Assembly: GCF_000332135.1 (NCBI RefSeq)
Contig: NZ_KB235896.1
Location: forward strand, 186,001 to 250,000
Direction: 5' to 3'
Length of the DNA stretch: 64,000 bases
Source of the DNA: Anabaena sp. PCC 7108
Lineage (GTDB): Bacteria > Cyanobacteriota > Cyanobacteriia > Cyanobacteriales > Nostocaceae
Shown piece by piece: positions 25,061 to 36,487 of the stretch. The notes under the pieces were generated by a model. The model ran no database searches. It was not told where the DNA came from and saw only the letters and a program-made list of their open reading frames with translations. Each line of letters begins with the position of its first letter. Position 1 is the first letter of the stretch. A program made the translations under genes and the position numbers.

Positions 25061-25127
25061 ACAAACTTACAATAACACCCTCAATCCCATTCTATCCTCT
25101 CTCCGTGCCTCTGCGCCTCTGAGTGAG

Positions 25128-25159
25128 AAAAAAAAGGGATAAGCAAAACGCCTATCCCC
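25128..25159 (-). terminator. Rho-independent terminator of ahcY
   Basis: Read on the minus strand, GGGATAGGCG-TTTTG-CTTATCCC is followed by a run of eight T, directly downstream of the ahcY stop. Confidence 0.8.
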
Positions 25160-25181
25160 AAAAAATCAACTAATTAATGAC

Positions 25182-26815
<1,634 letters not shown>

Positions 26816-28459
26816 GTGCGTTTTAAATTTTTGGCCATCGCAGTTTCAATGGCTGTTACCGTTGTTTCTGTACCAAAAGCTACAGCCCAGATTCCTCTTT
26901 TTCCTTATTTGCCAACTCCTAGCAGTGCGAGTAATAATTCTGAAAACCAAACTGCTTCGGAATGGATTTATTTAGATGGCCGTCCATTATTTCGGATAAC
27001 TGGATCAAAAAACGATATTTCCCAACGGGTACAAAATATCCAACTTAATTTACAGGAAATTAGCCAAGATTACTTTCAATCATCTACACAAAAGCTGAAG
27101 GTGCAGATTCGCACAGTCAACGCTTTACCAGTAATTTATGTCAATGATAAATATCTCATGACTATTAATTCACTGGATGCTAAATTACGTGATGTAGATG
27201 CTTTAAATTTGGCTAATCAAATTGTCGGAGATTTGCAGAAAGAGCTAGAAAAATCCAAGGAAGAACGCCAAACTTCATCTTTAATCAGCCAAAGTAAAAT
27301 TGCTGGTGGTATTTCTTTGGCAATGATTTTGTCAAGTTTACTAATATATCGTTATCAACGTCGTTCTCAAAAAGATGATTTAGAGCCAATTCCCCCAATT
27401 GACCAAATAGAACAACCAATTACAACCCAACTAAATCAACAGCAACATCAGCATTTAGTAGAAGTCAAAAAAAGACTATTTCAATTAACACAAACAGGTA
27501 TTTGGGGAAGTGGAAGTTTCATTATTTTGGGTTTATTTCCCTACACAAGAGCATTACAATTAGGGATTCTTACAGCTGCCCAAATTCCTTTAAAAGTTGG
27601 TGTTGTAGTTTTAGGGACTTACGTAACTATTCGTTTTAGTTATGCCCTAATTGACAAATTTACCACGACATTAATTAGTGGTGGTGTTTTATTAAATTCA
27701 GAAACTTCTGAACGGATGCAACTGCGAGTTTCCACATTTTCAGGAGTGACAAAAAGTATTACTACCTTGATTTGGATCGGAGTTGGTATTTTACTCGCGT
27801 TGGTTGCATTAGGTATAGATATAGTTCCCTTATTAGCGGGTGCTGGTTTAATAGGTGTAGCTGTATCTCTCGCTTCTCAAAACTTAATCAAAGATGCAAT
27901 TAACGGCTTTTTAATTATTCTCGAAGACCAATATGCCCTTGGTGATGTAATTAATGTCGGAGATGTGGGAGGATTAGTAGAAAATTTAAATCTGCGGATG
28001 ACTCAAGTTCGGGATGCAGAAGGACGTTTGATTACAATTCCTAACAGTGAAGTGAAAATTGTTGCTAATCTTTCTAGTCGCTGGTCACGAGCTGATTTAA
28101 CTATTCCAGTTTCTTACCAAACTAACATTGATGAGGCTTTAAAGTTAATCACAAATGTGGCTTTAGAAATGAATCAAGAACCTTTCTGGAAGCGGCAAAT
28201 TGTGGAAAAACCAAGTATTTTGGGAATTGATAATTTTAGCGATCGCGGTTTGATTATCCGTGTATGGATTAAAACTCAGCCTCTTAAACAATGGGATGTA
28301 GCGCGAGAATACCGTCGTCGTTTAAAAATTGCTTTAGATAAAGCCGGGGTTTCAATTTCCGTTCCGCAACAAGAAATTTGGGTCAATAATACTCAGTTGT
28401 TTAACTCTCAGAATAATGGTAAGTCTGAATTACCCTCAATTACAGCACCGGAAATCTAA
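26816..28459 (+). CDS. MscS-family mechanosensitive ion channel, large cyanobacterial type
   Basis: 547 aa, GTG start with GGAGG 7 bases upstream. A signal peptide (about 1-25, ending ATAQ) leads to a periplasmic domain of about 140 residues (WIYLDGRPLFRITG, VQNIQLNLQEISQ, TVNALPVIYVND). Then come a membrane helix at about 165-182 (IAGGISLAMILSSLLIY), further helices, and the MscS pore/beta domain: LLAGAGLIGVAVSLASQNLI, LEDQYALGDVINVG, VRDAEGRLITIPNSEV. It releases solutes under hypo-osmotic shock. The exported N-terminal domain is a cyanobacterial feature and could sense the envelope. Confidence 0.9.
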   Translation: MRFKFLAIAVSMAVTVVSVPKATAQIPLFPYLPTPSSASNNSENQTASEWIYLDGRPLFRITGSKNDISQRVQNIQLNLQEISQDYFQSSTQKLKVQIRTVNALPVIYVNDKYLMTINSLDAKLRDVDALNLANQIVGDLQKELEKSKEERQTSSLISQSKIAGGISLAMILSSLLIYRYQRRSQKDDLEPIPPIDQIEQPITTQLNQQQHQHLVEVKKRLFQLTQTGIWGSGSFIILGLFPYTRALQLGILTAAQIPLKVGVVVLGTYVTIRFSYALIDKFTTTLISGGVLLNSETSERMQLRVSTFSGVTKSITTLIWIGVGILLALVALGIDIVPLLAGAGLIGVAVSLASQNLIKDAINGFLIILEDQYALGDVINVGDVGGLVENLNLRMTQVRDAEGRLITIPNSEVKIVANLSSRWSRADLTIPVSYQTNIDEALKLITNVALEMNQEPFWKRQIVEKPSILGIDNFSDRGLIIRVWIKTQPLKQWDVAREYRRRLKIALDKAGVSISVPQQEIWVNNTQLFNSQNNGKSELPSITAPEI

Positions 28460-28514
28460 AGACTGCAAAGTTGTTTTAATCACCTAACTATTTTTCTCTC
28501 CAGGAAAGAGTATT

Positions 28515-28542
28515 GTAGAGGCGTTATATAAAGCGTCTCTAC
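28515..28542. repeat. GTAGAGGCG-CGTCTCTAC palindromic repeat
   Basis: Nine-base arms around a 10-base loop. It belongs to the same dispersed family as 30638-30663 and 40398-40421. Confidence 0.7.
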
Positions 28543-28672
28543 ATGATTATGTTTGCATATAAAAATTACTTTTAATTCCGATCTTGGCAAACTAGTATAT
28601 TCGTACTATACTATAAAAATAGTCTTCAAACCTGGAAAGACTTATGGAAGATGGATTTAAAGGACTATACCT

Positions 28673-28936
28673 ATGATGAAGCATTATATTCTCAGCCTCA
28701 ACCCAACTGCCAAGCATGAATGGGATCGTTGTATTTTACGTGATCCTCTCACTGCAAAACGTCCAGATATAGCTAAATTAATTTCCGAAGCCGTAGGTGC
28801 AGATACAGGCAATTATTTAGTAAGTGTAAATATTGAAGTCACAGTATTAGAACAAGCATCAGCATCACCAGCAGAACAACTTTCACTACCATTTCCAGAA
28901 GTCAACCTCCCATCACAACTTCGCGAAGCAGCTTAA
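28673..28936 (+). CDS. Hypothetical protein, 87 aa
   Basis: Begins MMKHYILSLNPTAKHEWDRC; the middle (DIAKLISEAVGADTGNYLVS) looks helical then beta, and the C-terminal third (SPAEQLSLPFPEVNLPSQLR) is Pro/Leu-rich and probably disordered. No motif, signal or membrane segment. It stands alone in a repeat-rich stretch (28460-29528). No weight is placed on function; it may be a plasmid-type or regulatory small protein. Confidence 0.5.
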   Translation: MMKHYILSLNPTAKHEWDRCILRDPLTAKRPDIAKLISEAVGADTGNYLVSVNIEVTVLEQASASPAEQLSLPFPEVNLPSQLREAA

Positions 28937-29119
28937 AAAGGATGCAATATTTGAGGGTGCAAACTATGCGCCCCTATAAGTACTAGGACAGAATTAATTA
29001 CACAATGTCATTGCGAATGGAACGCAGTGGAATGACGCAATCGCAAGGGCTGGGATTGCTTCGCTTCGCTCGCAATGACTGTAAATATTTTTGTCCAATT
29101 ACTTAGTCTTTATAAAAAC

Positions 29120-29310
29120 TAGGACTTACGCACTGTACAAATTAATCATGGTATGATTTCTACGAAAATAGGTCGTTTTAGGCTTTGATTAATGATTACT
29201 TTGATGGTAAATATATCTGTGCTGTAAGGGTTTAGCATTGCTAAACCCCTACGACATATCGGTTTTTTTATAATTCATATTTTGTATTTTCCGTCAATGC
29301 GTAAGTCCTA
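29120..29310. mobile_element. 191-bp MITE with GGACTTACGCA ends and TA target duplication
   Basis: TA-GGACTTACGCACTGTAC at 29120-29138 is inverted at the right end, GTCAATGCGTAAGTCC-TA to 29310. TA on both sides is the IS630/Tc1-mariner style of insertion. There is no transposase frame; inside is a GGGTTTAG/CTAAACCC hairpin (about 29228-29249). A related element in the opposite orientation lies at 52529-52751. The remainder of 28937-29528 carries only simple AT-rich DNA. Confidence 0.75.
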
Positions 29311-29528
29311 AAAACTTGTTTATGTCATTTTTCTCCAACCACTGGGAAAATAGTTGATATTTTAATTACTACTACGCTTGATTTAATTAATCCCCAACAT
29401 TTGTACCTCATAAACCTGCAATTCGCTGTAAAACTTTTGTGGTACTGGCATCTTGTCTGTTCAAATCATGTAGATTAAATAGACAATAGCTTCATCCTCA
29501 TTTACGTATCTGCGAAGGACATTCAACC

Positions 29529-30593
29529 ATGCCACATTTATTTGAACCATTGAATCAACGCAGTGTTACCTTTAGTAATCGCATTGCAGTTTCTCCCATG
29601 TGTCAATATTCCAGCGAAAATGGGTTCGCTAATGATTGGCATTTTATTCACCTTGTGAGTCGTGCCGTGGGAGGTGCAGGACTTGTAATTACTGAAGCAG
29701 CGGCAGTTGAAGCCCCAGGAAGAATCACGCCGCAAGATTTGGGAATTTGGGAAGATGCCCACATTGAAATGCTGGCAAGAATTGTAGAGTCGCTTCATCG
29801 TCATGGATCTGTGGCAGGAATTCAGCTTGCCCATGCAGGACGAAAAGCTAGTACAGCCACTCCTGGGGATGGTGATGGAGTGCTTTGGGAATCTGAAGGG
29901 GGATGGAGAGCGATCGCTCCCAGTGCTATTCCATTTGAGTCAGAAAGTCCTACTCCCAAAGCATTGAGTATCGAAGAAATTCAAAACCTGATCGAATCAT
30001 TTGTGAATGCTGCTCGACGTTCTCTAGAAGCAGGATTCGACGTGATTGAAATTCACTCGGCTCACGGTTATCTATTGCATGAATTTCTCTCTCCACTAAG
30101 CAATCAACGGACGGATGAATACGGTGGTAGTTTTGAAAATCGCATCCGGTTTTTATGTGAAGTTGTTCAAGCCGTAAGAAATATTTTACCGGATCAAACT
30201 CCGCTTTGGGTGCGTATTTCTGCAACTGATTGGGTTAGTAATGGCTGGGATATTGAACAAAGTATTGCTCTTTGCAGTAAATTAAAATCACTGGGTGTTG
30301 ATTTAATTGATTGCTCCTCAGGTGGAATTGTCCCTGGTGAAAAAATTCCCGTTGGTGCTGGTTATCAAACATCATTTAGCGATCGCATTCGCCGCGAAGC
30401 CAAAATTGCTACTGGTGCTGTTGGCATGATTACAGCACCCGAACAAGCGGATCATATCATTCGTACAGGTCAAGCAGACATAGTGTTAATCGGTAGAGAG
30501 ATGTTGCGTGATCCTTACTGGGCAAGGCGGGCAGCCAAGCAACTGCGCCAATCCGTATCGGTTCCGATTCAGTACGATCGCGCCTGGAAGTAA
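29529..30593 (+). CDS. Old Yellow Enzyme family NADPH-dependent ene-reductase (NamA/YqjM-like)
   Basis: FMN-dependent reductase of activated alkenes, 354 aa, the classical-length (beta/alpha)8 barrel. Starts LFEPLNQRSVTFSNRIAVSP-MCQYS (the Cys and Tyr of the YqjM/XenA subgroup), then IQLAHAGRKAS with the H-A-G-R-K FMN contact, GFDVIEIHSAHGYLLHEF with the H..H substrate pair, LSNQRTDEYGGSFENR, and the phosphate-binding C-terminus VLIGREMLRDPYW. The natural substrate is unknown. Transcribed alone and convergent with the first glycosyltransferase. Confidence 0.93.
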   Translation: MPHLFEPLNQRSVTFSNRIAVSPMCQYSSENGFANDWHFIHLVSRAVGGAGLVITEAAAVEAPGRITPQDLGIWEDAHIEMLARIVESLHRHGSVAGIQLAHAGRKASTATPGDGDGVLWESEGGWRAIAPSAIPFESESPTPKALSIEEIQNLIESFVNAARRSLEAGFDVIEIHSAHGYLLHEFLSPLSNQRTDEYGGSFENRIRFLCEVVQAVRNILPDQTPLWVRISATDWVSNGWDIEQSIALCSKLKSLGVDLIDCSSGGIVPGEKIPVGAGYQTSFSDRIRREAKIATGAVGMITAPEQADHIIRTGQADIVLIGREMLRDPYWARRAAKQLRQSVSVPIQYDRAWK

Positions 30594-30637
30594 GTATATC
30601 TGCAATGAATCTATTAGACATCTGGTGGAAAAGAATG

Positions 30638-30681
30638 TAGAGACGTTCCATGGAACGTCTCTATAAGGGTTAGAACCCTTT
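30638..30681. terminator. Double hairpin between convergent genes (TAGAGACG palindrome plus AAGGGTT stem)
   Basis: A perfect 26-base palindrome centred on TTCCATGGAA (30638-30663) with TAGAGACG ends, then AAGGGTT-AG-AACCCTT (30665-30680). It probably serves as a bidirectional terminator; the first hairpin is a dispersed repeat. Confidence 0.6.
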
Positions 30682-30693
30682 ATCTGATGCCAA

Positions 30694-31833
30694 TTAAAAT
30701 AATGATTGCAGTAACTTTTGAATTTGCTGATTAATAATCTTCACATCAAAACGTTCACTAGCATTAGTTCTAGCATAATTGGCGATAGTTGCAATTTTCT
30801 CTGGTTCCTGAACGCAGGTATTAATCACTTGTGCTAATTCTTGAGATTCTCCTGGTGTGACTAAAAAACCATTAATTCCATCTTCCACCAATTCCATTGC
30901 ACCGCCGGCTTTAGCAGCAATCACAGGTTTACCACACAGCATCCCTTCCACAATCACTCTTCCAAAAGGTTCTGGTGCAGTGGAAGTATGTGCCACTACA
31001 TCACACATTGCCATTAATTGGGGAATATCTGAGCGAAATCCTAAAAACTTCACCCGATTTTCTAAACCTAGTGCGGCAACTTTTTGGTGTAAATCTTGTA
31101 CATAATCTTGTTCACCAAATAAAGCATCACCAACAAGAACTGCTATCACATTTTCCGGACATTCAACAAGTGCATTAATTAAAATATGCTGTCCTTTCCA
31201 GGGAGAAAGACGGCTAAAATGTCCAACCACAAATTTATCTTCTATTCCTAATTCTTGTTTTAAATTTTTAATCTCAGTTTCACAAGTTTGATAATTATCC
31301 GATTCAAAACCATTATAAACTACTTCAATAATATTGGGTTTACCTCCTGCTTCTAAAAATGCAGTTTTACTAGCTTCAGAATTAGCGATTACCAATGAAG
31401 AGAACCGATTAACTAAAGTAACAGCAACCCGCAGATTAGTTTTGCTAAAGTGTTCTGCAGAAAGAATATCATGTAAATGATAAACCAAAGGACGACGAGC
31501 GAAAAAACTCGCTATTGCACCTACAACTAAAGCCTTTTGAGTATTAGCGTAAATTAAATCATATTCTCTGGCACGTTGAACAACCTTATAAATGAGAGGA
31601 GTGAGTTGTCCCACACTACCTAAAGCTTGTAACAAACTGCTTTGTTTACGAACATTAATAACTTGAGTCGCTAAAACTTCAACAGGAATTTGATTCTTTT
31701 CTAGTAACTTCCTAAAATCACCATCTGCAAATAAACCAACCAAGGAGCTTTTTTGATAGGATTTAGCAATATCAATTAAACATAATTCTGCACCACCTGG
31801 TTTTCCACTTTGATCTAAAAAAAGAATCTTCAT
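30694..31833 (-). CDS. Glycosyltransferase family 4 (379 aa)
   Basis: GT-B fold retaining glycosyltransferase. N-terminal MKILFLDQSGKPGGAELCL with the acceptor-side GG loop; C-terminal donor domain VVGHFSRLSPWKGQHILINAL, the E-x7-E pair in EPFGRVIVEGML, then GKPVIAAKAGGAMELVEDG. GGAG precedes the ATG. Sugar and acceptor cannot be told. Left-most gene of the polysaccharide island, 65 bases downstream of another GT4. Confidence 0.9.
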   Translation of the reverse strand: MKILFLDQSGKPGGAELCLIDIAKSYQKSSLVGLFADGDFRKLLEKNQIPVEVLATQVINVRKQSSLLQALGSVGQLTPLIYKVVQRAREYDLIYANTQKALVVGAIASFFARRPLVYHLHDILSAEHFSKTNLRVAVTLVNRFSSLVIANSEASKTAFLEAGGKPNIIEVVYNGFESDNYQTCETEIKNLKQELGIEDKFVVGHFSRLSPWKGQHILINALVECPENVIAVLVGDALFGEQDYVQDLHQKVAALGLENRVKFLGFRSDIPQLMAMCDVVAHTSTAPEPFGRVIVEGMLCGKPVIAAKAGGAMELVEDGINGFLVTPGESQELAQVINTCVQEPEKIATIANYARTNASERFDVKIINQQIQKLLQSLF

Positions 31834-31898
31834 GTCATCTCCAAAATCTTTGCATCTGTATTTACCTGTGGTGAATGTTTTTATTAAAATTTATCAAC

Positions 31899-33071
31899 TT
31901 AAGCCAAAAGCACCTGCCGCACCTTTTGAGCAATATTAGTCCAGTCGTAATTTGTAGTTGTGTAAGCACGACATTCTTCTCGAGAAGGTAAATAAATTTT
32001 ACCTAATAGTGCTTGTTCTATTTTTTCAGAAATGCTTTCAACAGTAGTAGAATTAGTAATTAAATCCGGTGAAAATCCCTGTACAATTTCTGGCATACCT
32101 CCCACAGGAGTACAGATAACAGGAGTACCACAAGCTAAAGATTCAAGAATAGCTAATCCAAACCCTTCAAAAGATTGACTAGGCATAATAGTTAAATCAG
32201 CCGCTTGGTAAGCAATTGGTAACTCTTTCTCTGGTAAAAAACCTAAAAATTTAACGTTGTTTTCTAGTCCTAATTCTATAGCTTGTTGTTGAAGTAATTC
32301 TTGGATATGACCACGGCCAGCTATAGCTAACCAAATATCAGGAATATTGGGTTTAATTATGGCTATAGCTTCTAGTAATTTATCAATTCCCATGCGATTA
32401 ACTAAGCGACGGGAAGTGAATAATATTTGCTGACTACTGGGCCAACCTAGTTGTTTTCTTGCATCTTGACGTGATAAATTTGCTTGAAAGTGATTAATAT
32501 CAACTCCACCAGGAATGATGTGAATTTTGTTCCAAGGAATTTGGTATTTTTGATGTAAAATGTGACCAAAAGCTTTACTAAGAACAATAAAACGATCACA
32601 TCTATTATAAGTATTTTTTTCTATCAACTGCTGCTTTAGCCAAATACTTAGTTTCTTATTTACTACTTCCTCCTGACTTTCGGAAGCCCAAGGTCCATGA
32701 AAATTAAAAGTAATTGGTACTCCCTTAGGTAAAATATCTAAAATTGGAAAACTATATAATGCGAAATGCAAATTTATTGCATCAGGTTTACCTAATCTTG
32801 TTTTCTTAAATTTATTACGAATTGACCAAAACCGTTGCGAAATAGAACTATCTGGGGAAGCTAAATTAGTTAACTTAATAGGTGTATCTTTTTCATCCAT
32901 TGGTAAACCTACACCACATAATTCTACTTGGTCTTTATGTGCTGCTAATTTATGAGTTAGTTCATAAATATACCTTTCCAAACCTCCAGGGGTTTTAGGA
33001 AACCAACCTGTTCCCAATGTTAAAATAGATGCAGATGATGCTGATTTACAATTTTTTTGATTATCTTCCAC
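31899..33071 (-). CDS. Glycosyltransferase family 4 (390 aa)
   Basis: LTLGTGWFPKTPGGLERYIYEL at the N-terminus gives the acceptor-domain GG loop; donor-domain elements are LFTSRRLVNRMGIDKLLEAI, the E-x7-E of EGFGLAILESLA and GTPVICTPVGGMPEIV. It starts at GTG with AGGAG upstream. The first 15 residues are a Ser/Asn-rich lead that may not be translated. Probably co-transcribed with the next GT4. Confidence 0.9.
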   Translation of the reverse strand: MEDNQKNCKSASSASILTLGTGWFPKTPGGLERYIYELTHKLAAHKDQVELCGVGLPMDEKDTPIKLTNLASPDSSISQRFWSIRNKFKKTRLGKPDAINLHFALYSFPILDILPKGVPITFNFHGPWASESQEEVVNKKLSIWLKQQLIEKNTYNRCDRFIVLSKAFGHILHQKYQIPWNKIHIIPGGVDINHFQANLSRQDARKQLGWPSSQQILFTSRRLVNRMGIDKLLEAIAIIKPNIPDIWLAIAGRGHIQELLQQQAIELGLENNVKFLGFLPEKELPIAYQAADLTIMPSQSFEGFGLAILESLACGTPVICTPVGGMPEIVQGFSPDLITNSTTVESISEKIEQALLGKIYLPSREECRAYTTTNYDWTNIAQKVRQVLLA

Positions 33072-33788
33072 CTATTTATCTCCTCGGATGAATTAAGTTT
33101 GCTTTGGTGTGGTTACACGCTCAAGTTCACTTTTTTCTATTCAGCCATTAGTTAGTATTGCTAATTTTGAGAGTAGGTAACTCTCTATACAATGCTTAAA
33201 AGTCCAGCTAAATTAGATACAAGTTAATTACTAGAAATGTTAAAAAACTCTAGTCAAGAATTAGATAATAATATCCTTATATATTCTGTATTTAGACATT
33301 TAAAACAGGACACTTTTTTTATAAACTATTTTTAGCTACCTGTCAACTAATAAATTACCCAATGTTTTCTGATTAACTCAGAACTATTACTAGAGACAAA
33401 TATATTACTTAATTCTTGTTTAGATAAAATGATTAATGGATAAGCTTTTCCGCCGCATATTTTTTATAAGCTACAACTTATTTTCATTTGTTAATGTATT
33501 AAAATTTGCTGTTATTTGTACAGATAATACATTCATCTAAGTAAAAAACGAGTGAGTATAATTGTAATGTAAAAAAAGCATATTTTATTGATAAAGTTTT
33601 GATGAAAGTAGCTGATAAACACTATTTACTTGTTAATTTATATATGTGTTCCCATGATCAATATAAACAAATTAGGTTAAAAATCACTTTCTTTAGATAT
33701 GGAGAGATAAGTAAATATTCACAAATATATTAATAGTAACTAGCCAACTTTTGTATTAAAAGTCCCCATTCTCATTTAAAGTATTTGT
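33072..33788. promoter_or_regulatory. Divergent intergenic region, 717 bases
   Basis: Very AT-rich DNA between a leftward GT4 gene and the rightward beta-propeller gene. No open frame, no clear inverted repeat and no consensus operator found; presumably two divergent promoters. Confidence 0.35.
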
Positions 33789-36014
33789 ATGAAAAATCGA
33801 TTATTATCACATTTCCATGAAAATCGCCAAAAAATTAATCCCTTCATCAATAAATTGATTCATAAACGATCTTGGTTAACAAAAAAAGCTTTCAAAATTT
33901 TACTCTGTCTAACCTGTGGATTCATGGTGACATTCCTAGGAATGACAATGGACTTGGCTATGACCAAAAGTAATAAGACTCCAGCCACACTTACCTATAA
34001 AACCTCTTGGCTTGGTAATACCTTTGGTAAAGGAAAATTACAGGTACAAAATAATATAGAGGCAATGTATGTAACAGCAAATGGGGAGATTTATACTAAC
34101 AGTCTCTGGGATGAAGCAGGAATAGAAGCAGGAATATATAAAGATGGTAAAGTAATTGCTGCTCTTGAAGACACTCACGGCTGGAATCGTCTTGGTGGTA
34201 AAGCAGTAATAGTCAATAGTAAATATATTTACATTGCGATGAGTCAAGGTGGGATGAATAATCGAAAAGAAGATTATCCTCCCGAAGGTACAACTTGGTA
34301 TTGCGTCAGACGCTATGATTTAGCTGGAAAACCTGCACCTTTTCCTGGAGGAAGAGGCTGGGATAAAAGTATGTTAATTACCAGTAATAAAAGCGAAGTT
34401 ACTGGTTTAGCAATTGTAGATAATAAGTTATTTGTTAGCAATGAGGCTGCTAACATAGTTCGTATTTTCAATACTGACACAATGCAGGAAATAGGCAGCT
34501 TTCCTGTTACTAATCCGGGTAAAATAGCTATTGATACACAAGAAAATTTGTGGATTATTCAAAATCAAAAAGGTAGCACCACTGGCAAAATCGTCCATTA
34601 TTCGCAGACAGGTAAAAAGCTACCAGAACAAATTGTAGATGTTGTGGAACCAACAGCAATTGCTACTGATAATCAAAGTAGATTATTAGTTGCAGAAAAT
34701 GGAGTCCGTCAACAAATCCTAATTTACAACATTAAAAAACAGCCTGTACAAGTAGGAACTTTTGGCAATAAAAATGGTATTTATGGTGATATACCTGGAG
34801 AAGTTAAAAGTTTAAAATTGTATGGAATTACAGGAGTTGGTACAGATGCTACAGGCAATATCTATATCAATAACAATGGTTTTAATAAATCAGGTACAGA
34901 TTTAAGAAAATTTTCCTCATCTGGAAAACAACAATGGCAATTACTAGGCTTAATATTTGTAGATAATGCCGATACTGACCCCAAAAGTGATGGTGTAAAT
35001 GTCTTCACTAAGCAAGAAGAATACTTGATGGATTACAGTAAACCTGCTGGTCAACAGTGGACTTATAAAGCCTATACAGTTAATCCTTTCAAATATCCTC
35101 AAGACCCACGCTTGCATACATCTCCAGATGGTACATTTATGCGACGTATCCAAGGGAAGCCGTTTTTATTCCTCACAGATATGTATGGCAGCTTTCTACA
35201 AATTTATCGTTTTCAACCAACTACAGACGGTAAAATTGCTATCCCTGCGGGACTGTTTGTTAATACTAATGAAAGTGGTAAATCCATTACTGGTAATTGG
35301 CCTCCCTATCAACCAGCTAAAGGAGAATGGATTTGGCGGGATAGTAATGGTAATGGTGCATTTGAGCAAAATGAGTATGACAGCAGCCAAGATTATCCCT
35401 ACACAGGTGGTTGGTGGGTAGATAGCAAAGGTGACGTTTGGAAAACCTTGCGAACTGAAGATGGTATTCGCCATTATCCTTTACAGGGTTTAGATAGCAA
35501 AGGGAATCCCATCTACACCTATAGTTCCATGAAAAGGGAAAAAACTCCCAACCTGTTTAAGGATTTGCGGCGCATTGAATATTTTCCCCAAACAGATACT
35601 ATGTACTTGTCAGGCTTTACCGCAGAACATCCCGCAGTTGGTGATGATACCGGAGTGGTGGGATCAGAAATTGTCCGCTTTGATAATTGGAGTCAAGGAA
35701 ATCGCAGACCTAAATGGCGAACCGTTGTTCCTTATGACACCACTGGTAAGCGAGAAGTTTCTACCGCAGCTATGAGTATAGCCGGAGATTATGTATTTGC
35801 GGTGACAGTGAAAACCGCACAGGTGTATGTCTACAAAGCCAATACAGGCAAAATGGTACATACATTTAGTCCGGGACCGGAAGTTGGTGGAGAAAGTGGT
35901 TGGATTGATATACCCTATGGTATCCGGGCTTTTCGCCGTTCTAATGGTGAATATCTAGTGTTTGTGGAAGAAAATTGGAAAGGAAAGGTGATTATTTATC
36001 ATTTACCAATTTGA
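33789..36014 (+). CDS. Membrane-anchored NHL-type beta-propeller protein, 741 aa
   Basis: A basic cytoplasmic tail, one helix at about 37-58 (ILLCLTCGFMVTFLGM; uncleaved anchor or signal), then about 680 extracytoplasmic residues of repeating blades: NNIEAMYVTANGEIYTNSLW, VTGLAIVDNKLFVSNEAAN, PGKIAIDTQENLWIIQN, PTAIATDNQSRLLVAENG, GVGTDATGNIYINNNG. A calcium-loop-like RDSNGNGAFEQNEY interrupts the later blades. Such propellers bind or process carbohydrates, but no catalytic residues are clear. It is the only large plus-strand gene in this half, flanked by glycosyltransferase genes, so a role in handling the exported polysaccharide is inferred. Confidence 0.72.
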   Translation: MKNRLLSHFHENRQKINPFINKLIHKRSWLTKKAFKILLCLTCGFMVTFLGMTMDLAMTKSNKTPATLTYKTSWLGNTFGKGKLQVQNNIEAMYVTANGEIYTNSLWDEAGIEAGIYKDGKVIAALEDTHGWNRLGGKAVIVNSKYIYIAMSQGGMNNRKEDYPPEGTTWYCVRRYDLAGKPAPFPGGRGWDKSMLITSNKSEVTGLAIVDNKLFVSNEAANIVRIFNTDTMQEIGSFPVTNPGKIAIDTQENLWIIQNQKGSTTGKIVHYSQTGKKLPEQIVDVVEPTAIATDNQSRLLVAENGVRQQILIYNIKKQPVQVGTFGNKNGIYGDIPGEVKSLKLYGITGVGTDATGNIYINNNGFNKSGTDLRKFSSSGKQQWQLLGLIFVDNADTDPKSDGVNVFTKQEEYLMDYSKPAGQQWTYKAYTVNPFKYPQDPRLHTSPDGTFMRRIQGKPFLFLTDMYGSFLQIYRFQPTTDGKIAIPAGLFVNTNESGKSITGNWPPYQPAKGEWIWRDSNGNGAFEQNEYDSSQDYPYTGGWWVDSKGDVWKTLRTEDGIRHYPLQGLDSKGNPIYTYSSMKREKTPNLFKDLRRIEYFPQTDTMYLSGFTAEHPAVGDDTGVVGSEIVRFDNWSQGNRRPKWRTVVPYDTTGKREVSTAAMSIAGDYVFAVTVKTAQVYVYKANTGKMVHTFSPGPEVGGESGWIDIPYGIRAFRRSNGEYLVFVEENWKGKVIIYHLPI

Positions 36015-36111
36015 TAAATATTAGTTTTTTCATTGGTATCTAGGTTTTATCATCGGTTGGTGTCCTGACTGCCCTATCTGTTGCTATATATGGAAATATC
36101 TCGCATTCAGA

Positions 36112-36285
36112 GGGAACAGGAAGCAACTCTTAACAGGAAAAACTCATGTTTAAAAACATGAGATTGAAATAATGACACTGTTTTTTTGGTGCTACGTATC
36201 TCAAAAAACATCCTTTTTTTGACTGAGCTTTAAACTCTTAAACTTTAGTTTCTTATCTGTTCCCTGTTAAGAGTTCCCTGTTCCC
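36112..36285. repeat. Long inverted repeat built on GGGAACAGG, with internal hairpin
   Basis: GGGAACAGG..AACTCTTAACAGG (36112-36137) is inverted at 36262-36285 (CCTGTTAAGAGTTCCCTGTTCCC). Inside is CTCATGTTT-AAA-AACATGAG. It lies downstream of the propeller gene and could end its transcript. Confidence 0.65.
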
Positions 36286-36487
36286 TTTTTTTGTAATTTA
36301 GAAGCACAGATGTCGAGACTGAATTGATATTATCAAATATCATCTTTTAGAAAATGTTTTAAAAGTTTTTAATCTATAAATAAACCCCTCTCCAAACCCC
36401 GCATCGGGGAGAGGCTTTGAAACCCCCATTCCAGCTAACAAAAGTTGTTCCGCTCCCCTTGTAGGGGAGGGTCAGGGAGGGGTAGGG

